A DNA stretch of 64,000 bases from Parvibaculum sp040216885 (lineage in GTDB: Bacteria > Pseudomonadota > Alphaproteobacteria > Parvibaculales > Parvibaculaceae), in NCBI GenBank assembly GCA_040216885.1, contig JAVJOG010000008.1:248001-312000 (forward strand). The letters are read 5' to 3'. Position 1 is the first letter of the stretch; the number at the start of each line of letters is the position of its first letter. The translations under genes and the position numbers were made by a program. The notes beneath the pieces were generated by a model. That model saw nothing but the letters and a program-made list of their open reading frames with translations. It was not told the DNA's origin and did not search any database. This document shows, in pieces, positions 8,144-15,662 of this stretch.

Positions 8144-8176
8144 GTATAATATTTGTCTTTATATCAAATATTTTAC
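8144..8176 (-). promoter_or_regulatory. Palindromic operator/promoter of the HEPN-MNT operon
   Basis: The arms GTATAATATTTG and CAAATATTTTAC are complementary at 11 of 12 positions, separated by 9 bases. The site is strongly AT-rich within GC-rich DNA and ends 11 bp before the antitoxin ATG. On the minus strand it holds a possible -35 (TTGATA) and a weak -10 (CATTAT) 17 bp apart. Binding by the HTH domain of the adjacent antitoxin is the simplest reading. Confidence 0.6.
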
Positions 8177-8488
8177 GTATCGAGACTACCGCTTGTATCC
8201 AGACAACTGCTCGTGGACCCGGGTGTTCCCGGTTTTTGCTGGGACAAACGCCGGTGCGCCACTTGAAATCGGGAGGCGAAGGAGAATCTCATTGTTGTGT
8301 TTTTTACCCAAAGCGGGCGGTATCGATGCCGCGCGAACATGGTACGAACAAACCCCCAGCATCGGCTAAATATTTGCCCAGTCTCTGGCGGCGGCATTCA
8401 CACACTTCCATCATTTGCTTGCCATCCATCCCAGCATGCTGTAACTCATGCGTAGAGGGCACAGATTCCCCTCATTTGGAGCAAACCT
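8177..8488. other. Non-coding stretch between the toxin-antitoxin operon and an orphan gene
   Basis: No supported gene, tRNA or long repeat was found here. Base composition is lower in GC than the flanking core genes, in keeping with an accessory patch. It should contain the promoter of the plus-strand gene at 8489, whose ribosome site looks like TTTGGAGC. Confidence 0.5.
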
Positions 8489-8923
8489 ATGGCACACGAC
8501 AAGCTAGACCCGACCCCGTCCCAACTCGCCTATATCGAGGAATTGAAGGGCAAGCGGTCGGAGCTTCAGCGCAAGCTTGCAGAGACGCAGGACCTTTTGA
8601 GTGATGTCGACAAGCGTTTGAACGCTGCGGCCGTGCTCTTCTCCGCGCCTCATTCCGCGCTAAAGCCGGAGGCCGTTCCGGAGCAGTTTGAAATGAGGTC
8701 GGAAGACGCCGAGGACAGCACCGATTTAACGGCAGCCGTTGAGCGCCTCGCGAATAAGGCCCCGTCGCCGCTAACCAAGTCGAATTTGAGGGCGCAGCTT
8801 CGCAGCGCGGGCTTTCCAGAAAACCGGCTGGGAAATTACTTCTACACCGTCATCAAACGGCTGAAAGAGAGCAGGCGAATCTCGGTTCAGGCGGACGGAA
8901 AAATCTGGAAAAGCCCAAAATGA
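8489..8923 (+). CDS. Orphan protein with N-terminal coiled coil and probable winged-helix C-terminus
   Basis: The 144-residue protein has a heptad-rich helix at about residues 10-50 (repeated Leu with Glu/Lys/Arg), an acidic linker at about 65-80, and a C-terminal segment from about 85. The last part (SNLRAQLRSAGFPENRLGNYFYTVIKRLKE, then a basic beta-like ISVQADGKIWKS) looks like a small winged helix. TTTGGAGC precedes the ATG by 6 bases. No known family is recognised. Codon use is less GC-rich than the neighbours, which points to acquired DNA next to the toxin-antitoxin pair. Confidence 0.65.
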   Translation: MAHDKLDPTPSQLAYIEELKGKRSELQRKLAETQDLLSDVDKRLNAAAVLFSAPHSALKPEAVPEQFEMRSEDAEDSTDLTAAVERLANKAPSPLTKSNLRAQLRSAGFPENRLGNYFYTVIKRLKESRRISVQADGKIWKSPK

Positions 8924-9074
8924 TCTTGGGTTTTGAAATAGTTAGGGCGTCAAACGGCTATCCCTTGCACGGAACCGCTCAACGCCCTGTATCGAGTCCG
9001 GTGTCTAGCCAACCCGGAGAATCATGCAGTGACACGTCGACGGGCATAGGAGCCCAGAAACGGAGGTGGTACAT

Positions 9075-9144
9075 GACAAGATAGGCCCGAGGACCTAGGG
9101 CGGTTCCCCAATGAGAGTGGCGCTCTCTGCGGGGGCCGCTTGTC
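9075..9144 (+). ncRNA. Candidate structured RNA (three-way junction)
   Basis: A closing stem GACAAG/CTTGTC (9075-9080 with 9139-9144) encloses two hairpins. The first is TAGG/CCTA around an 8-base loop (9082-9097). The second is long: CGG and CCCC pair with GGGG and CCG around a TT bulge, topped by GAGAG/CTCTC with a 5-base loop (9101-9138). No T-run follows, so a simple terminator is unlikely. It lies in a 348-bp gene-free gap (8924-9271). No known RNA family is recognised, and the strand is uncertain. Confidence 0.35.
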
Positions 9145-9271
9145 CTATTTCGTATAAGCTACTGAGTTCATTGTCAAACTTTGAAATCGCGAGTTGATTC
9201 AAGGTCTCAGGGTGTTTGTGTGCGCTTAATGCTGATGATAGGAAAAGACCTATCACTGTGAAACGAGAGTC

Positions 9272-10417
9272 CTACTCCGCCTTCACGATGCGGATCAGTT
9301 CGCCGTTGGGGGCGTCGGTGAGGAGGTAGAGCGCGCCGCCGGGTCCTTGGCGGACGTCGCGGATGCGCTTGCCGAGATCGGCGAGCAGAACTTCCTCGCC
9401 CGTGACGTTGTCGCCGTCGAGGGTCAGGCGGTAGAGGCCGGGGCGCGCCAGGCCGCCGACGAAGAGATTGCCTTTCCATTCGGGGATCGCGTCGCCGGTA
9501 TAAAACGCCATGCCGGAGACGCCGATCGAGGGCGTCCAGTGATGGACCGGGTCTTCCATGCCGGGCGCCGATTTCTCGCCGCTGCCGACCGGCGTGAGAT
9601 TGTAATTGACGCCCTGGGAGACGACCGGCCAGCCGTAGTTCTTGCCGGCTTGCGGAATGTTGATCTCGTCGCCGCCGCGCGGCCCGTGTTCATTCGTCCA
9701 GAGGATGCCGGTTTCGGGATGGAGCGCCGCGCCCTGCTGGTTGCGGTGGCCGTATGACCAGATTTCGGGAAGGGCACCGCCTTCGTTGACGAAGGGGTTG
9801 TCTTGCGGCACCGAGCCGTCGGGGAAGATGCGCACCACCTTGCCGAGATGCGAATCCAGATCCTGCGCCTGGGTGCGGAGGTTCGCCTTCGAGCGTTCGC
9901 CCAGTGCGATGAAGAGATGACCTTCGCGGTCGAAGACGAGGCGCGAACCGAAATGCAGCGTGCTGTCTTCCTTCGGCTGCTGGCGGAAGATCACTTCGAC
10001 GTCCTGCAACTGCGGAGACACGCTGTCGGTCAGGTGGCCGCGCGCGACGGCGGTGCCGTTCGTTCTGCCCTCACCCTTTTCGGCATAGCTCAGATAGATC
10101 AAACGGTTTTCCGCGAAGCCGGGATCGAGTGCGACGTCGAGCAGACCGCCCTGCCCCTGCGCCACGACCTGCGGCACGCCGTAGATCGCGTCGCTCACGC
10201 GGCCTTCGGGCGTCACGACGCGCAGAAAGCCCGGCCGCTCGGTGACCAGGAAATTTCCGTCGGGCAGGAAGGCGAGGCCCCAGGGATGCTCAAGTCCGGA
10301 GGCGACCGTTGCGACGCGGATTTCCGTTTCTTCGGTCGCGTAAGTCTTGTCGAGCGCGAAAGCGGGCGCGGCGAGCGTGGCGGCGAGAGCGAGGGCGAAA
10401 GCGGAGCGGCGGATCAT
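9272..10417 (-). CDS. PQQ-dependent soluble aldose sugar dehydrogenase-like protein
   Basis: The 381-residue product starts with a signal peptide (RRSAFALALAATLAAPAFA), so it is periplasmic. The mature part is a six-bladed beta-propeller of the GDH/YliI type: SGLEHPWGLAFLPDG, then GGLLDVALDP, then NEHGPRGGDEIN and the C-terminal RDVRQGPDGALYLLTD-like repeat. Relatives oxidise aldoses at C1 using PQQ and calcium. PQQ synthesis genes are not in the window, so the cofactor is inferred from the family. It stands alone, divergent from the nitronate monooxygenase gene. Confidence 0.9.
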   Translation of the reverse strand: MIRRSAFALALAATLAAPAFALDKTYATEETEIRVATVASGLEHPWGLAFLPDGNFLVTERPGFLRVVTPEGRVSDAIYGVPQVVAQGQGGLLDVALDPGFAENRLIYLSYAEKGEGRTNGTAVARGHLTDSVSPQLQDVEVIFRQQPKEDSTLHFGSRLVFDREGHLFIALGERSKANLRTQAQDLDSHLGKVVRIFPDGSVPQDNPFVNEGGALPEIWSYGHRNQQGAALHPETGILWTNEHGPRGGDEINIPQAGKNYGWPVVSQGVNYNLTPVGSGEKSAPGMEDPVHHWTPSIGVSGMAFYTGDAIPEWKGNLFVGGLARPGLYRLTLDGDNVTGEEVLLADLGKRIRDVRQGPGGALYLLTDAPNGELIRIVKAE

Positions 10418-10504
10418 GCGTCACCTTTTTCCGGGGCTGGTTTTCGGGCCGGGGAATGCGAGATTTACCCGGCCACGCGACCAAAGTAAGGCGGGCGGGT
10501 GCGC

Positions 10505-10550
10505 TTGACAGGGGCGCCGCCAGACGTTTTAGTTAGGCAACCGAACTAAA
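10505..10550 (+). promoter_or_regulatory. Promoter with overlapping palindromic operator for the nitronate monooxygenase gene
   Basis: TTGACA at 10505-10510 is a consensus -35 element, followed 16 bp on by TTTTAG as a possible -10. Over the -10 lies a 23-bp palindrome at 10528-10550: arms TTTAGTTAGG and CCGAACTAAA around CAA, complementary at 9 of 10 positions. The size and spacing suit a TetR- or MarR-type repressor, but no regulator gene is adjacent. The gene starts 52 bp further downstream. Confidence 0.6.
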
Positions 10551-10601
10551 TTGGCGGAACCGGCGGGATGCCGGCGCTTCCGCATGCAGGGAGAGACCCC
10601 C

Positions 10602-11567
10602 ATGACCATCCGTACGCCGCTTTGCGACCTTCTGGGCATCAAATATCCGATCATGCTGGCTGGCATGGGCGGCGTTTCCTATGCCGAACTCGTGGCCGCC
10701 GTTTCGAATGCCGGCGGCTTCGGCACGCTCGGGATGGCGGGGCGGCAGCCGGAGGAAATCCGCACCGAGATGAAGAAGGTCAAGGACCTGACCGACAAGC
10801 CGTTCGGCGTCGACCTTCTGGCCGCCGTGCCGGAATCGCTGGAGCGCACCGCCGACATCATGATCGAGGAAGGCGCGACGGCTTTCATTTCCGGTCTCGG
10901 CGTGCCGACCAACATTCTCGCGAAGCTGCATGGCGCGGGCATGAAGGTGATGAATGTCTGCGGCACGGTCAAACATGCGGTGGCGGGCGAAAAGGCCGGG
11001 CTCGACGGCGTGATCGCGCAGGGCACCGAGGGCGGCGGACACACGGGCAAGGTTGCCGGCATGGCGCTGATCCCGCAGATCGTCGATGAGGTGAAGAGCA
11101 TTCCGGTGATCGCGGCGGGCTCCATCGTCGACGGGCGCGGGCTTGCGGCGGCGCTCGCCTTCGGCGCGCAAGGCGTGTGGATGGGTACGCGCTTCATCGC
11201 GGCGAAGGAAAGCCATGCGGGCGACATGTACCGGCAGGTGATCGTGGACGCGAAGGACACCGACACGATCGTGACGCGCTGCTATTCGGGCAAGACGATG
11301 CGCGTCTTCAACAACCCGTATGTGCAGGACTGGGAGAGCCGCCCCGCCGACATCCAGCCCTTCCCGCAACAGGCGATCCTGTCGCATCAAAATAATGTGA
11401 TGGGCGGCATCGGCGGGCAGATCGAGGGGCTTGAGCGCGACCGCTCCTGCTTTGCGATGGGCCAGGGCGCCGGCGGCATTCACAAGGTGCTGAGCGCCGC
11501 CGAAATCGTCGAGAAGACGATGGCGGAAGCCGAGGCGGTGCTTGAGCGGCTGAAGAAATTCGGCTGA
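10602..11567 (+). CDS. Nitronate monooxygenase (2-nitropropane dioxygenase family)
   Basis: The 321-residue protein is an FMN-binding TIM barrel of the NMO/NPD family. It has the N-terminal PIMLAGMGGVSYAELVAAVSNAG signature, the GTEGGGHTG motif with H147, and the phosphate-binding AAGSIVDGRGLAAALAFGAQGVWMGTRF segment. Such enzymes oxidise alkyl nitronates such as propionate-3-nitronate, although some act as enoyl reductases. The ATG at 10602 was chosen over an upstream one at 10551 because of AGGGAGA 8 bases before it. Its promoter appears to be repressor-controlled. Confidence 0.9.
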   Translation: MTIRTPLCDLLGIKYPIMLAGMGGVSYAELVAAVSNAGGFGTLGMAGRQPEEIRTEMKKVKDLTDKPFGVDLLAAVPESLERTADIMIEEGATAFISGLGVPTNILAKLHGAGMKVMNVCGTVKHAVAGEKAGLDGVIAQGTEGGGHTGKVAGMALIPQIVDEVKSIPVIAAGSIVDGRGLAAALAFGAQGVWMGTRFIAAKESHAGDMYRQVIVDAKDTDTIVTRCYSGKTMRVFNNPYVQDWESRPADIQPFPQQAILSHQNNVMGGIGGQIEGLERDRSCFAMGQGAGGIHKVLSAAEIVEKTMAEAEAVLERLKKFG

Positions 11568-11679
11568 GCGAAAGCGCGGGTTTTCTTCTTCCGATCTGGG
11601 CCCGCTTCCTGCAACGAACCCGGCGGACCCGCCCGAAAGGCGGGGATAGCGCCAATTCCGGCGCGGAACGGGGCGTTGC

Positions 11680-12084
11680 ATGTCCGAATTCGGGACAGAT
11701 GGACGGGGCAAATGGAGGCGCGGCGCCCTTGCGGCGCTGACAATCGCGCTGCTCGCAATGCCGCCCGCGCCCGCCGCCGCACAGACGATGCCGGCCGAAA
11801 TGTTCCGGCTGGCCGAAGTGCTGGGCGCCGTTCACCATTTGCGCACCGTCTGCGGCACGCGCGAGGGACAGCTCTGGCGCAACAAGATGATCGAAATGCT
11901 GGGCGCCGTCGGGCCGACCGAAAAGGACCGGCAGGAACTGATCACGCGCTTCAACGACGCCTTCCATGGCACGCGCAGCCGCTATTCGAGTTGTTCACGC
12001 AGCGCGGCGGCGCAATCCGACAAGTTGTTCGAGGAAGGACAGCGCATTGCCGAGGAACTGGCCGTCAAGGGCTTCGGCCGTTAA
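11680..12084 (+). CDS. TIGR02301 family secreted protein
   Basis: The 134-residue product has an N-terminal hydrophobic signal (ALAALTIALLAMPPAPAAAQ) after a short charged stretch. The mature part shows the family pattern: LGAVHHLRTVCGT, EGQLWRNKMIEML, a conserved FN in the middle, and SRYSSCSRSAAAQSDKLFEEG. Two cysteines may pair. Members are confined largely to Hyphomicrobiales and their function is unknown. A start at about residue 12 would also give a signal peptide. It is a single gene 112 bp after the monooxygenase. Confidence 0.85.
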   Translation: MSEFGTDGRGKWRRGALAALTIALLAMPPAPAAAQTMPAEMFRLAEVLGAVHHLRTVCGTREGQLWRNKMIEMLGAVGPTEKDRQELITRFNDAFHGTRSRYSSCSRSAAAQSDKLFEEGQRIAEELAVKGFGR

Positions 12085-12310
12085 GTAAAACGCCTCACCC
12101 GAAAGACGATACATCCGGCGATGTAGACCGGCGGCGGGTTTGCCTCGTATCGAGACAAAATTGCATCCACAACGGCCGGGATTAACCTCCTCTTCACGAA
12201 TGGGAAGACATTCGGCGCGGGTGTGTTACAAAGACCCATATATTCCAACCGCGTGTTGCCGGTTGCGGGCGACGAAACCGTGCCGGGCAGACCACCGGAT
12301 CGAGGAACTG

Positions 12311-12607
12311 ATGGCCGAAGATTTTCCGGGCGACGCGACTTTCCGCGCCCTCGACGAGGATGGACACGACGCCTCGCCGCTTTCCGAATCCGAACAGCGC
12401 CGCGTCGCGCTCCAGAACATCCTGGATGCCTGGGACGAGGCGCTGGGCGAAGGCGTCGACGCCGACATTCTGGCGACGACGGCGATTTTCGCCGCGCTTT
12501 CCGACATGGTGGAAGCCTATGGCGAGGAGCCCGTGGCCGACATGGCGAACGGGCTCGCCGACCGTGTGCGGCAGGGTGAATTCACGCTCAACCGGACGAT
12601 GAACTGA
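12311..12607 (+). CDS. Small acidic conserved hypothetical protein
   Basis: The 98-residue protein is acidic and mostly helical, with SEQRRVALQNILDAWDEALGEGVDADILATTAIFAALSDMVEAYGEE forming the core. There is no signal peptide or membrane segment. The open frame goes back to 12140, but GAGGAACTG directly precedes the ATG at 12311, and the upstream codons do not look coding. No family is recognised. It converges on the outer-membrane protein gene with a 9-bp gap. Confidence 0.7.
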   Translation: MAEDFPGDATFRALDEDGHDASPLSESEQRRVALQNILDAWDEALGEGVDADILATTAIFAALSDMVEAYGEEPVADMANGLADRVRQGEFTLNRTMN

Positions 12608-12616
12608 GCGATATAC

Positions 12617-13303
12617 TCAGAAGCGATAATTGACGCCGAGCGCGAGACGTCTGCTCTCGAGTGCAATTTTCCCGTCCACTGCCGGACCCAGCAACACGCT
12701 TGGATAGGTGTCGGTGCCGAGATCGGCGTATAGATATTCGCCTTTCAGCGCGATGCTGTCGGTGAGCGCGTATTCGACGCCCGCGCCCACAACCCAGCCG
12801 AGCCGGTCGCTTGTCTGCCGAACGTTGGCGGTGAAACCGAGGCCGAACTCCCGATAATACTCGACGTCCTGACGCGCCCATGCGAGGCCGCCCGTCACGT
12901 ATGGCAGGAACGCACCCGCTGCATAGCCGAGGCGGCCGCGCAGCGACCCATGGGCCTTGATCGTGCTGCCGGTACGCGTGAGGAGATTGAAGCCACCGAC
13001 ATTGTCCACCGTAAGGCGGCCGCCGGAGGCATCGGACCATCCGGCAGAGCCGATCAGTCCGGCAACAATGCCGTTTCGGAACTGGTGGTCGTAGCCCGCC
13101 TGAAAGCCGGCGGAAACGCCATCGAGCCCGTGGTCGTAGCCATAATAATCGCCCGTTTCGGTCTCATACCAATCGTAACCGGCATAGACGCCGGCGTAGA
13201 AGCCCGACCAGCGGGGATCTGCGGCGTCATCGGCGCTTGCCGGAGCGGACAACGCAGCGGTCGCGCTTGCAAGCGCAGCCGCGAGGCAGATACCGCACCT
13301 CAT
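12617..13303 (-). CDS. Outer-membrane beta-barrel protein, Omp25/31-like porin family
   Basis: The 228-residue product has a signal peptide (CGICLAAALASATAALSAPASA) and then alternating aromatic/glycine strands starting WSGFYAGVYAGYDWY. It ends LALGVNYRF, a typical C-terminal barrel strand with terminal phenylalanine. This fits the small eight-stranded Omp25/31-type barrels of Hyphomicrobiales. The start at 13303 was preferred because GGAGGT sits five bases upstream; an ATG at 13321 adds six residues without a site. A structural or permeability role is inferred. Confidence 0.88.
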   Translation of the reverse strand: MRCGICLAAALASATAALSAPASADDAADPRWSGFYAGVYAGYDWYETETGDYYGYDHGLDGVSAGFQAGYDHQFRNGIVAGLIGSAGWSDASGGRLTVDNVGGFNLLTRTGSTIKAHGSLRGRLGYAAGAFLPYVTGGLAWARQDVEYYREFGLGFTANVRQTSDRLGWVVGAGVEYALTDSIALKGEYLYADLGTDTYPSVLLGPAVDGKIALESRRLALGVNYRF

Positions 13304-13403
13304 CGATTCACCTCCGGCCATGAAGCCAAATCTTTTTCGAAGCTAAAGGCGAGAGATGCGAGGTCAAATGAAAATCGCGCCGCGCCGGGGGCGACCATCC
13401 CCG

Positions 13404-14948
13404 TCAGAGCATCACTTCGATCAGACGCGGGCCCTTCTGCTTCATCGCGGATGAGAAAGCCTCGGCGAACTCTTCCGCCGTTTCGACGCGGACGGATTCG
13501 ACGCCCATGCCCTGCCCCAATTGCACCCAGTTCAGCTCCGGATTGTGCAGGTCGAGCATCGAGAGCGCCTTGGGACCGGGGTTTTCGGCGCCGACGCGCA
13601 TCAGCTCGATGCTGAGGATGGCGTAGGAGCGGTTGGCGAAAATCACATTCGTTACGTCGAGCTTTTCACGCGCCTGGGTCCAGAGTGCTTGCAGCGTGTA
13701 CATCGCGCCGCCGTCGCCATGCAGGCAAACAACCTTGCGGTCCGGACAGGCGACCGCCGCGCCGGTCGCGAGCGGCAGGCCCTGGCCGATGGCACCGCCC
13801 GTCAGCGAGAGATGATCGTGGGGGGCGGCCGTCGCGGTGGCGATCGCCGAACCGATGCCCGACGTCGCCGCCTCGTCGGAAATGACCGCGTTGTCGGGCA
13901 GGTAATGCGCAACGATAGCGCCGGCCGTGAACTGGTCGAGATTGCCTTTCGGCAGGTCTGGCTTTGCAAGCGCCGCGACATGGGCCGGCTCCTTCGGCGC
14001 GGCAATCGCATCCGCCACCGCCTCGAGCGCGGCGACACCGTCTTCATGCGGATGCGCCAGATAAAGGATGTCGGCACTGTCCGGCGTGCACCAGCTCGGC
14101 TTGCCGGGATAGGCGAAGAAGGAGACCGGCGGCTTCGAGCCGACCAGAATCAATTGCTCGACATTTGCCAGTGTCTCGACCATCTGCTCCGCAAAATAGG
14201 GGATGCGTTCGACCGCCACGCGACCGGCGCCGCGCTGCAGACGGGGCGTGAAGGTGTCGCACATGATGCGCGCGCCGGACTTCGCGGCGATGCGGCCGGC
14301 GGCATTGAGGCCGCGTTCCTTCAGTGCGGACCCACGAATGAGGATCGCCGTCTTCTTGCCGTTCTTCAGGGCTTTCGCGGCCGCATCGACGGCGGCGGAA
14401 GAGACGGCGGCCGGCGCGGTGAAGGGCAGCTTCGGCGCAGGATGCTCGGCCTCGAGCCAGGCGGTGTCGGCGGGGAGGATCAGCGTCGCGATCTGGCCGG
14501 GCGGCTGCATCGCGGCGTGAACGGCACGCGCACCATCGGCGGCCACGGTTTTCGGACTGGTCGAGGAATGGACCCAGCCCGAGACGGGGCGCGCAAAGCC
14601 GAAAATGTCGGAGGCGAGCGGCGCGTCGTATTGCGCGTGATAAGTCGCGTGGTCGCCGACGATGTTGACGATGGGCGTCGAGGCACGGCGCGCGTTGTGC
14701 AAATTCGCCAGACCGTTGGCGAGGCCCGGCCCGAGATGGAGGAGCGTCGCCGCCGGCTTTTCGGCCATGCGGCCGTAACCGTCGGCCATGCCGGTGACGG
14801 CGCCCTCGAAGAGACCGAGGATCGCACGCATGCCCTCGACCTTGTCGAGCGCGGCGACGAAATGCATCTCCGAGGTGCCGGGATTGGAGAAACAAACTTC
14901 GACGCCCGAATTCACCAGCGTCCGCACCAGGCTTTCCGCACCGTTCAT
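13404..14948 (-). CDS. Thiamine-diphosphate-dependent enzyme, acetolactate synthase/benzoylformate decarboxylase-like
   Basis: The 514-residue protein has three ThDP-enzyme domains. The pyrimidine domain has catalytic Glu27 in NPGTSEMHF; a middle domain spans about 180-320; the cofactor domain has GDGGAMY near residue 409 followed by the NRSY end of the ThDP motif. It is shorter than catabolic and anabolic acetolactate synthases, so a decarboxylase or lyase role on a 2-oxo acid is as likely. AGGGAGA supports the ATG at 14948 rather than 14969. It is the last gene of the 18.5-13.4 kb minus-strand operon. Confidence 0.85.
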   Translation of the reverse strand: MNGAESLVRTLVNSGVEVCFSNPGTSEMHFVAALDKVEGMRAILGLFEGAVTGMADGYGRMAEKPAATLLHLGPGLANGLANLHNARRASTPIVNIVGDHATYHAQYDAPLASDIFGFARPVSGWVHSSTSPKTVAADGARAVHAAMQPPGQIATLILPADTAWLEAEHPAPKLPFTAPAAVSSAAVDAAAKALKNGKKTAILIRGSALKERGLNAAGRIAAKSGARIMCDTFTPRLQRGAGRVAVERIPYFAEQMVETLANVEQLILVGSKPPVSFFAYPGKPSWCTPDSADILYLAHPHEDGVAALEAVADAIAAPKEPAHVAALAKPDLPKGNLDQFTAGAIVAHYLPDNAVISDEAATSGIGSAIATATAAPHDHLSLTGGAIGQGLPLATGAAVACPDRKVVCLHGDGGAMYTLQALWTQAREKLDVTNVIFANRSYAILSIELMRVGAENPGPKALSMLDLHNPELNWVQLGQGMGVESVRVETAEEFAEAFSSAMKQKGPRLIEVML

Positions 14949-14987
14949 TTGACGCTCTCCCTTGGTCATTTCTTGTTGCCGATTATT

Positions 14988-15641
14988 CTAGAACAAATGC
15001 ATCGCCGCGACACGGCCAAGAACGACGACGCCGAAAACGACGATCAACCCGCCCGAGACGCGGTTGACGAGGCCGAGCAAGCGGTCGGTCATGCGTGCGC
15101 GGAAGAGGCTGACGAAGCTCGAAACGCTGGCCCACCAGATGAGCGAGCCAGCCGCGACCGCGACGACCACCGTGGCCGCGTGAACGTAGTCGTCGCCGGC
15201 CGAAGCGAGGCCGGCAACGCCGCCGAAAATAGCGATGAAGCCCAGCATGGTTGCCGGATTGGTGATCGTCAGCACGAAAGTGATGGCGAAAACGCGGGCC
15301 GTGGCGGCAGCCATGGCGGCCGAGATGTTCTCGGCGGGCTCTTCATGGGTGTGCGGCTTCGAGAACCAGGTGCGCAAGCCGAGGCCGAGCAGGAAGAGAC
15401 CGCCGACGATCTGCAGCAGGGTTTCGACGCGGAGGACGAACTCGATCGCCTGGGTGATGCCGAAGGCGGCGACGACGGCGAAGAGCGCATCACCCGCCGC
15501 GGCGCCGCCACCCGACAGGAAACCGTTGAGCGCACCGTAGCGCAGCGTGCGGCGAATGACGATCAGATTGACCGGGCCGATGGGTGCGGCGACGGCCATG
15601 CCGATCGCCACACCGTTTACCGCCAGACCGAGATCGATCAT
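14988..15641 (-). CDS. LysE family translocator
   Basis: The 217-residue protein has about six hydrophobic segments. It begins with the LysE/RhtB signature GMAVAAPIGPVNLIVIRRTLRYG and continues with a conserved mid-protein ITNPATMLGFIAIFGG. Family members export amino acids or small acids. The gene lies 39 bp upstream of the ThDP-enzyme gene and 21 bp downstream of the synthetase gene on the same strand, so the cargo may be related to that operon. No substrate can be assigned. Confidence 0.88.
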   Translation of the reverse strand: MIDLGLAVNGVAIGMAVAAPIGPVNLIVIRRTLRYGALNGFLSGGGAAAGDALFAVVAAFGITQAIEFVLRVETLLQIVGGLFLLGLGLRTWFSKPHTHEEPAENISAAMAAATARVFAITFVLTITNPATMLGFIAIFGGVAGLASAGDDYVHAATVVVAVAAGSLIWWASVSSFVSLFRARMTDRLLGLVNRVSGGLIVVFGVVVLGRVAAMHLF

Positions 15642-15662
15642 TCCGCGTTCCGTTTTTCTGGC

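Noticed and set aside
9075..9144. tRNA gene
   Set aside because: The size is right but there is no T-loop GTTCRA or matching anticodon arm.
12182..12197. CtrA-like site TTAAC-N6-TTCAC before the small gene at 12311
   Set aside because: Only nine of ten consensus bases match in one isolated site, and nothing links the gene to the cell cycle.
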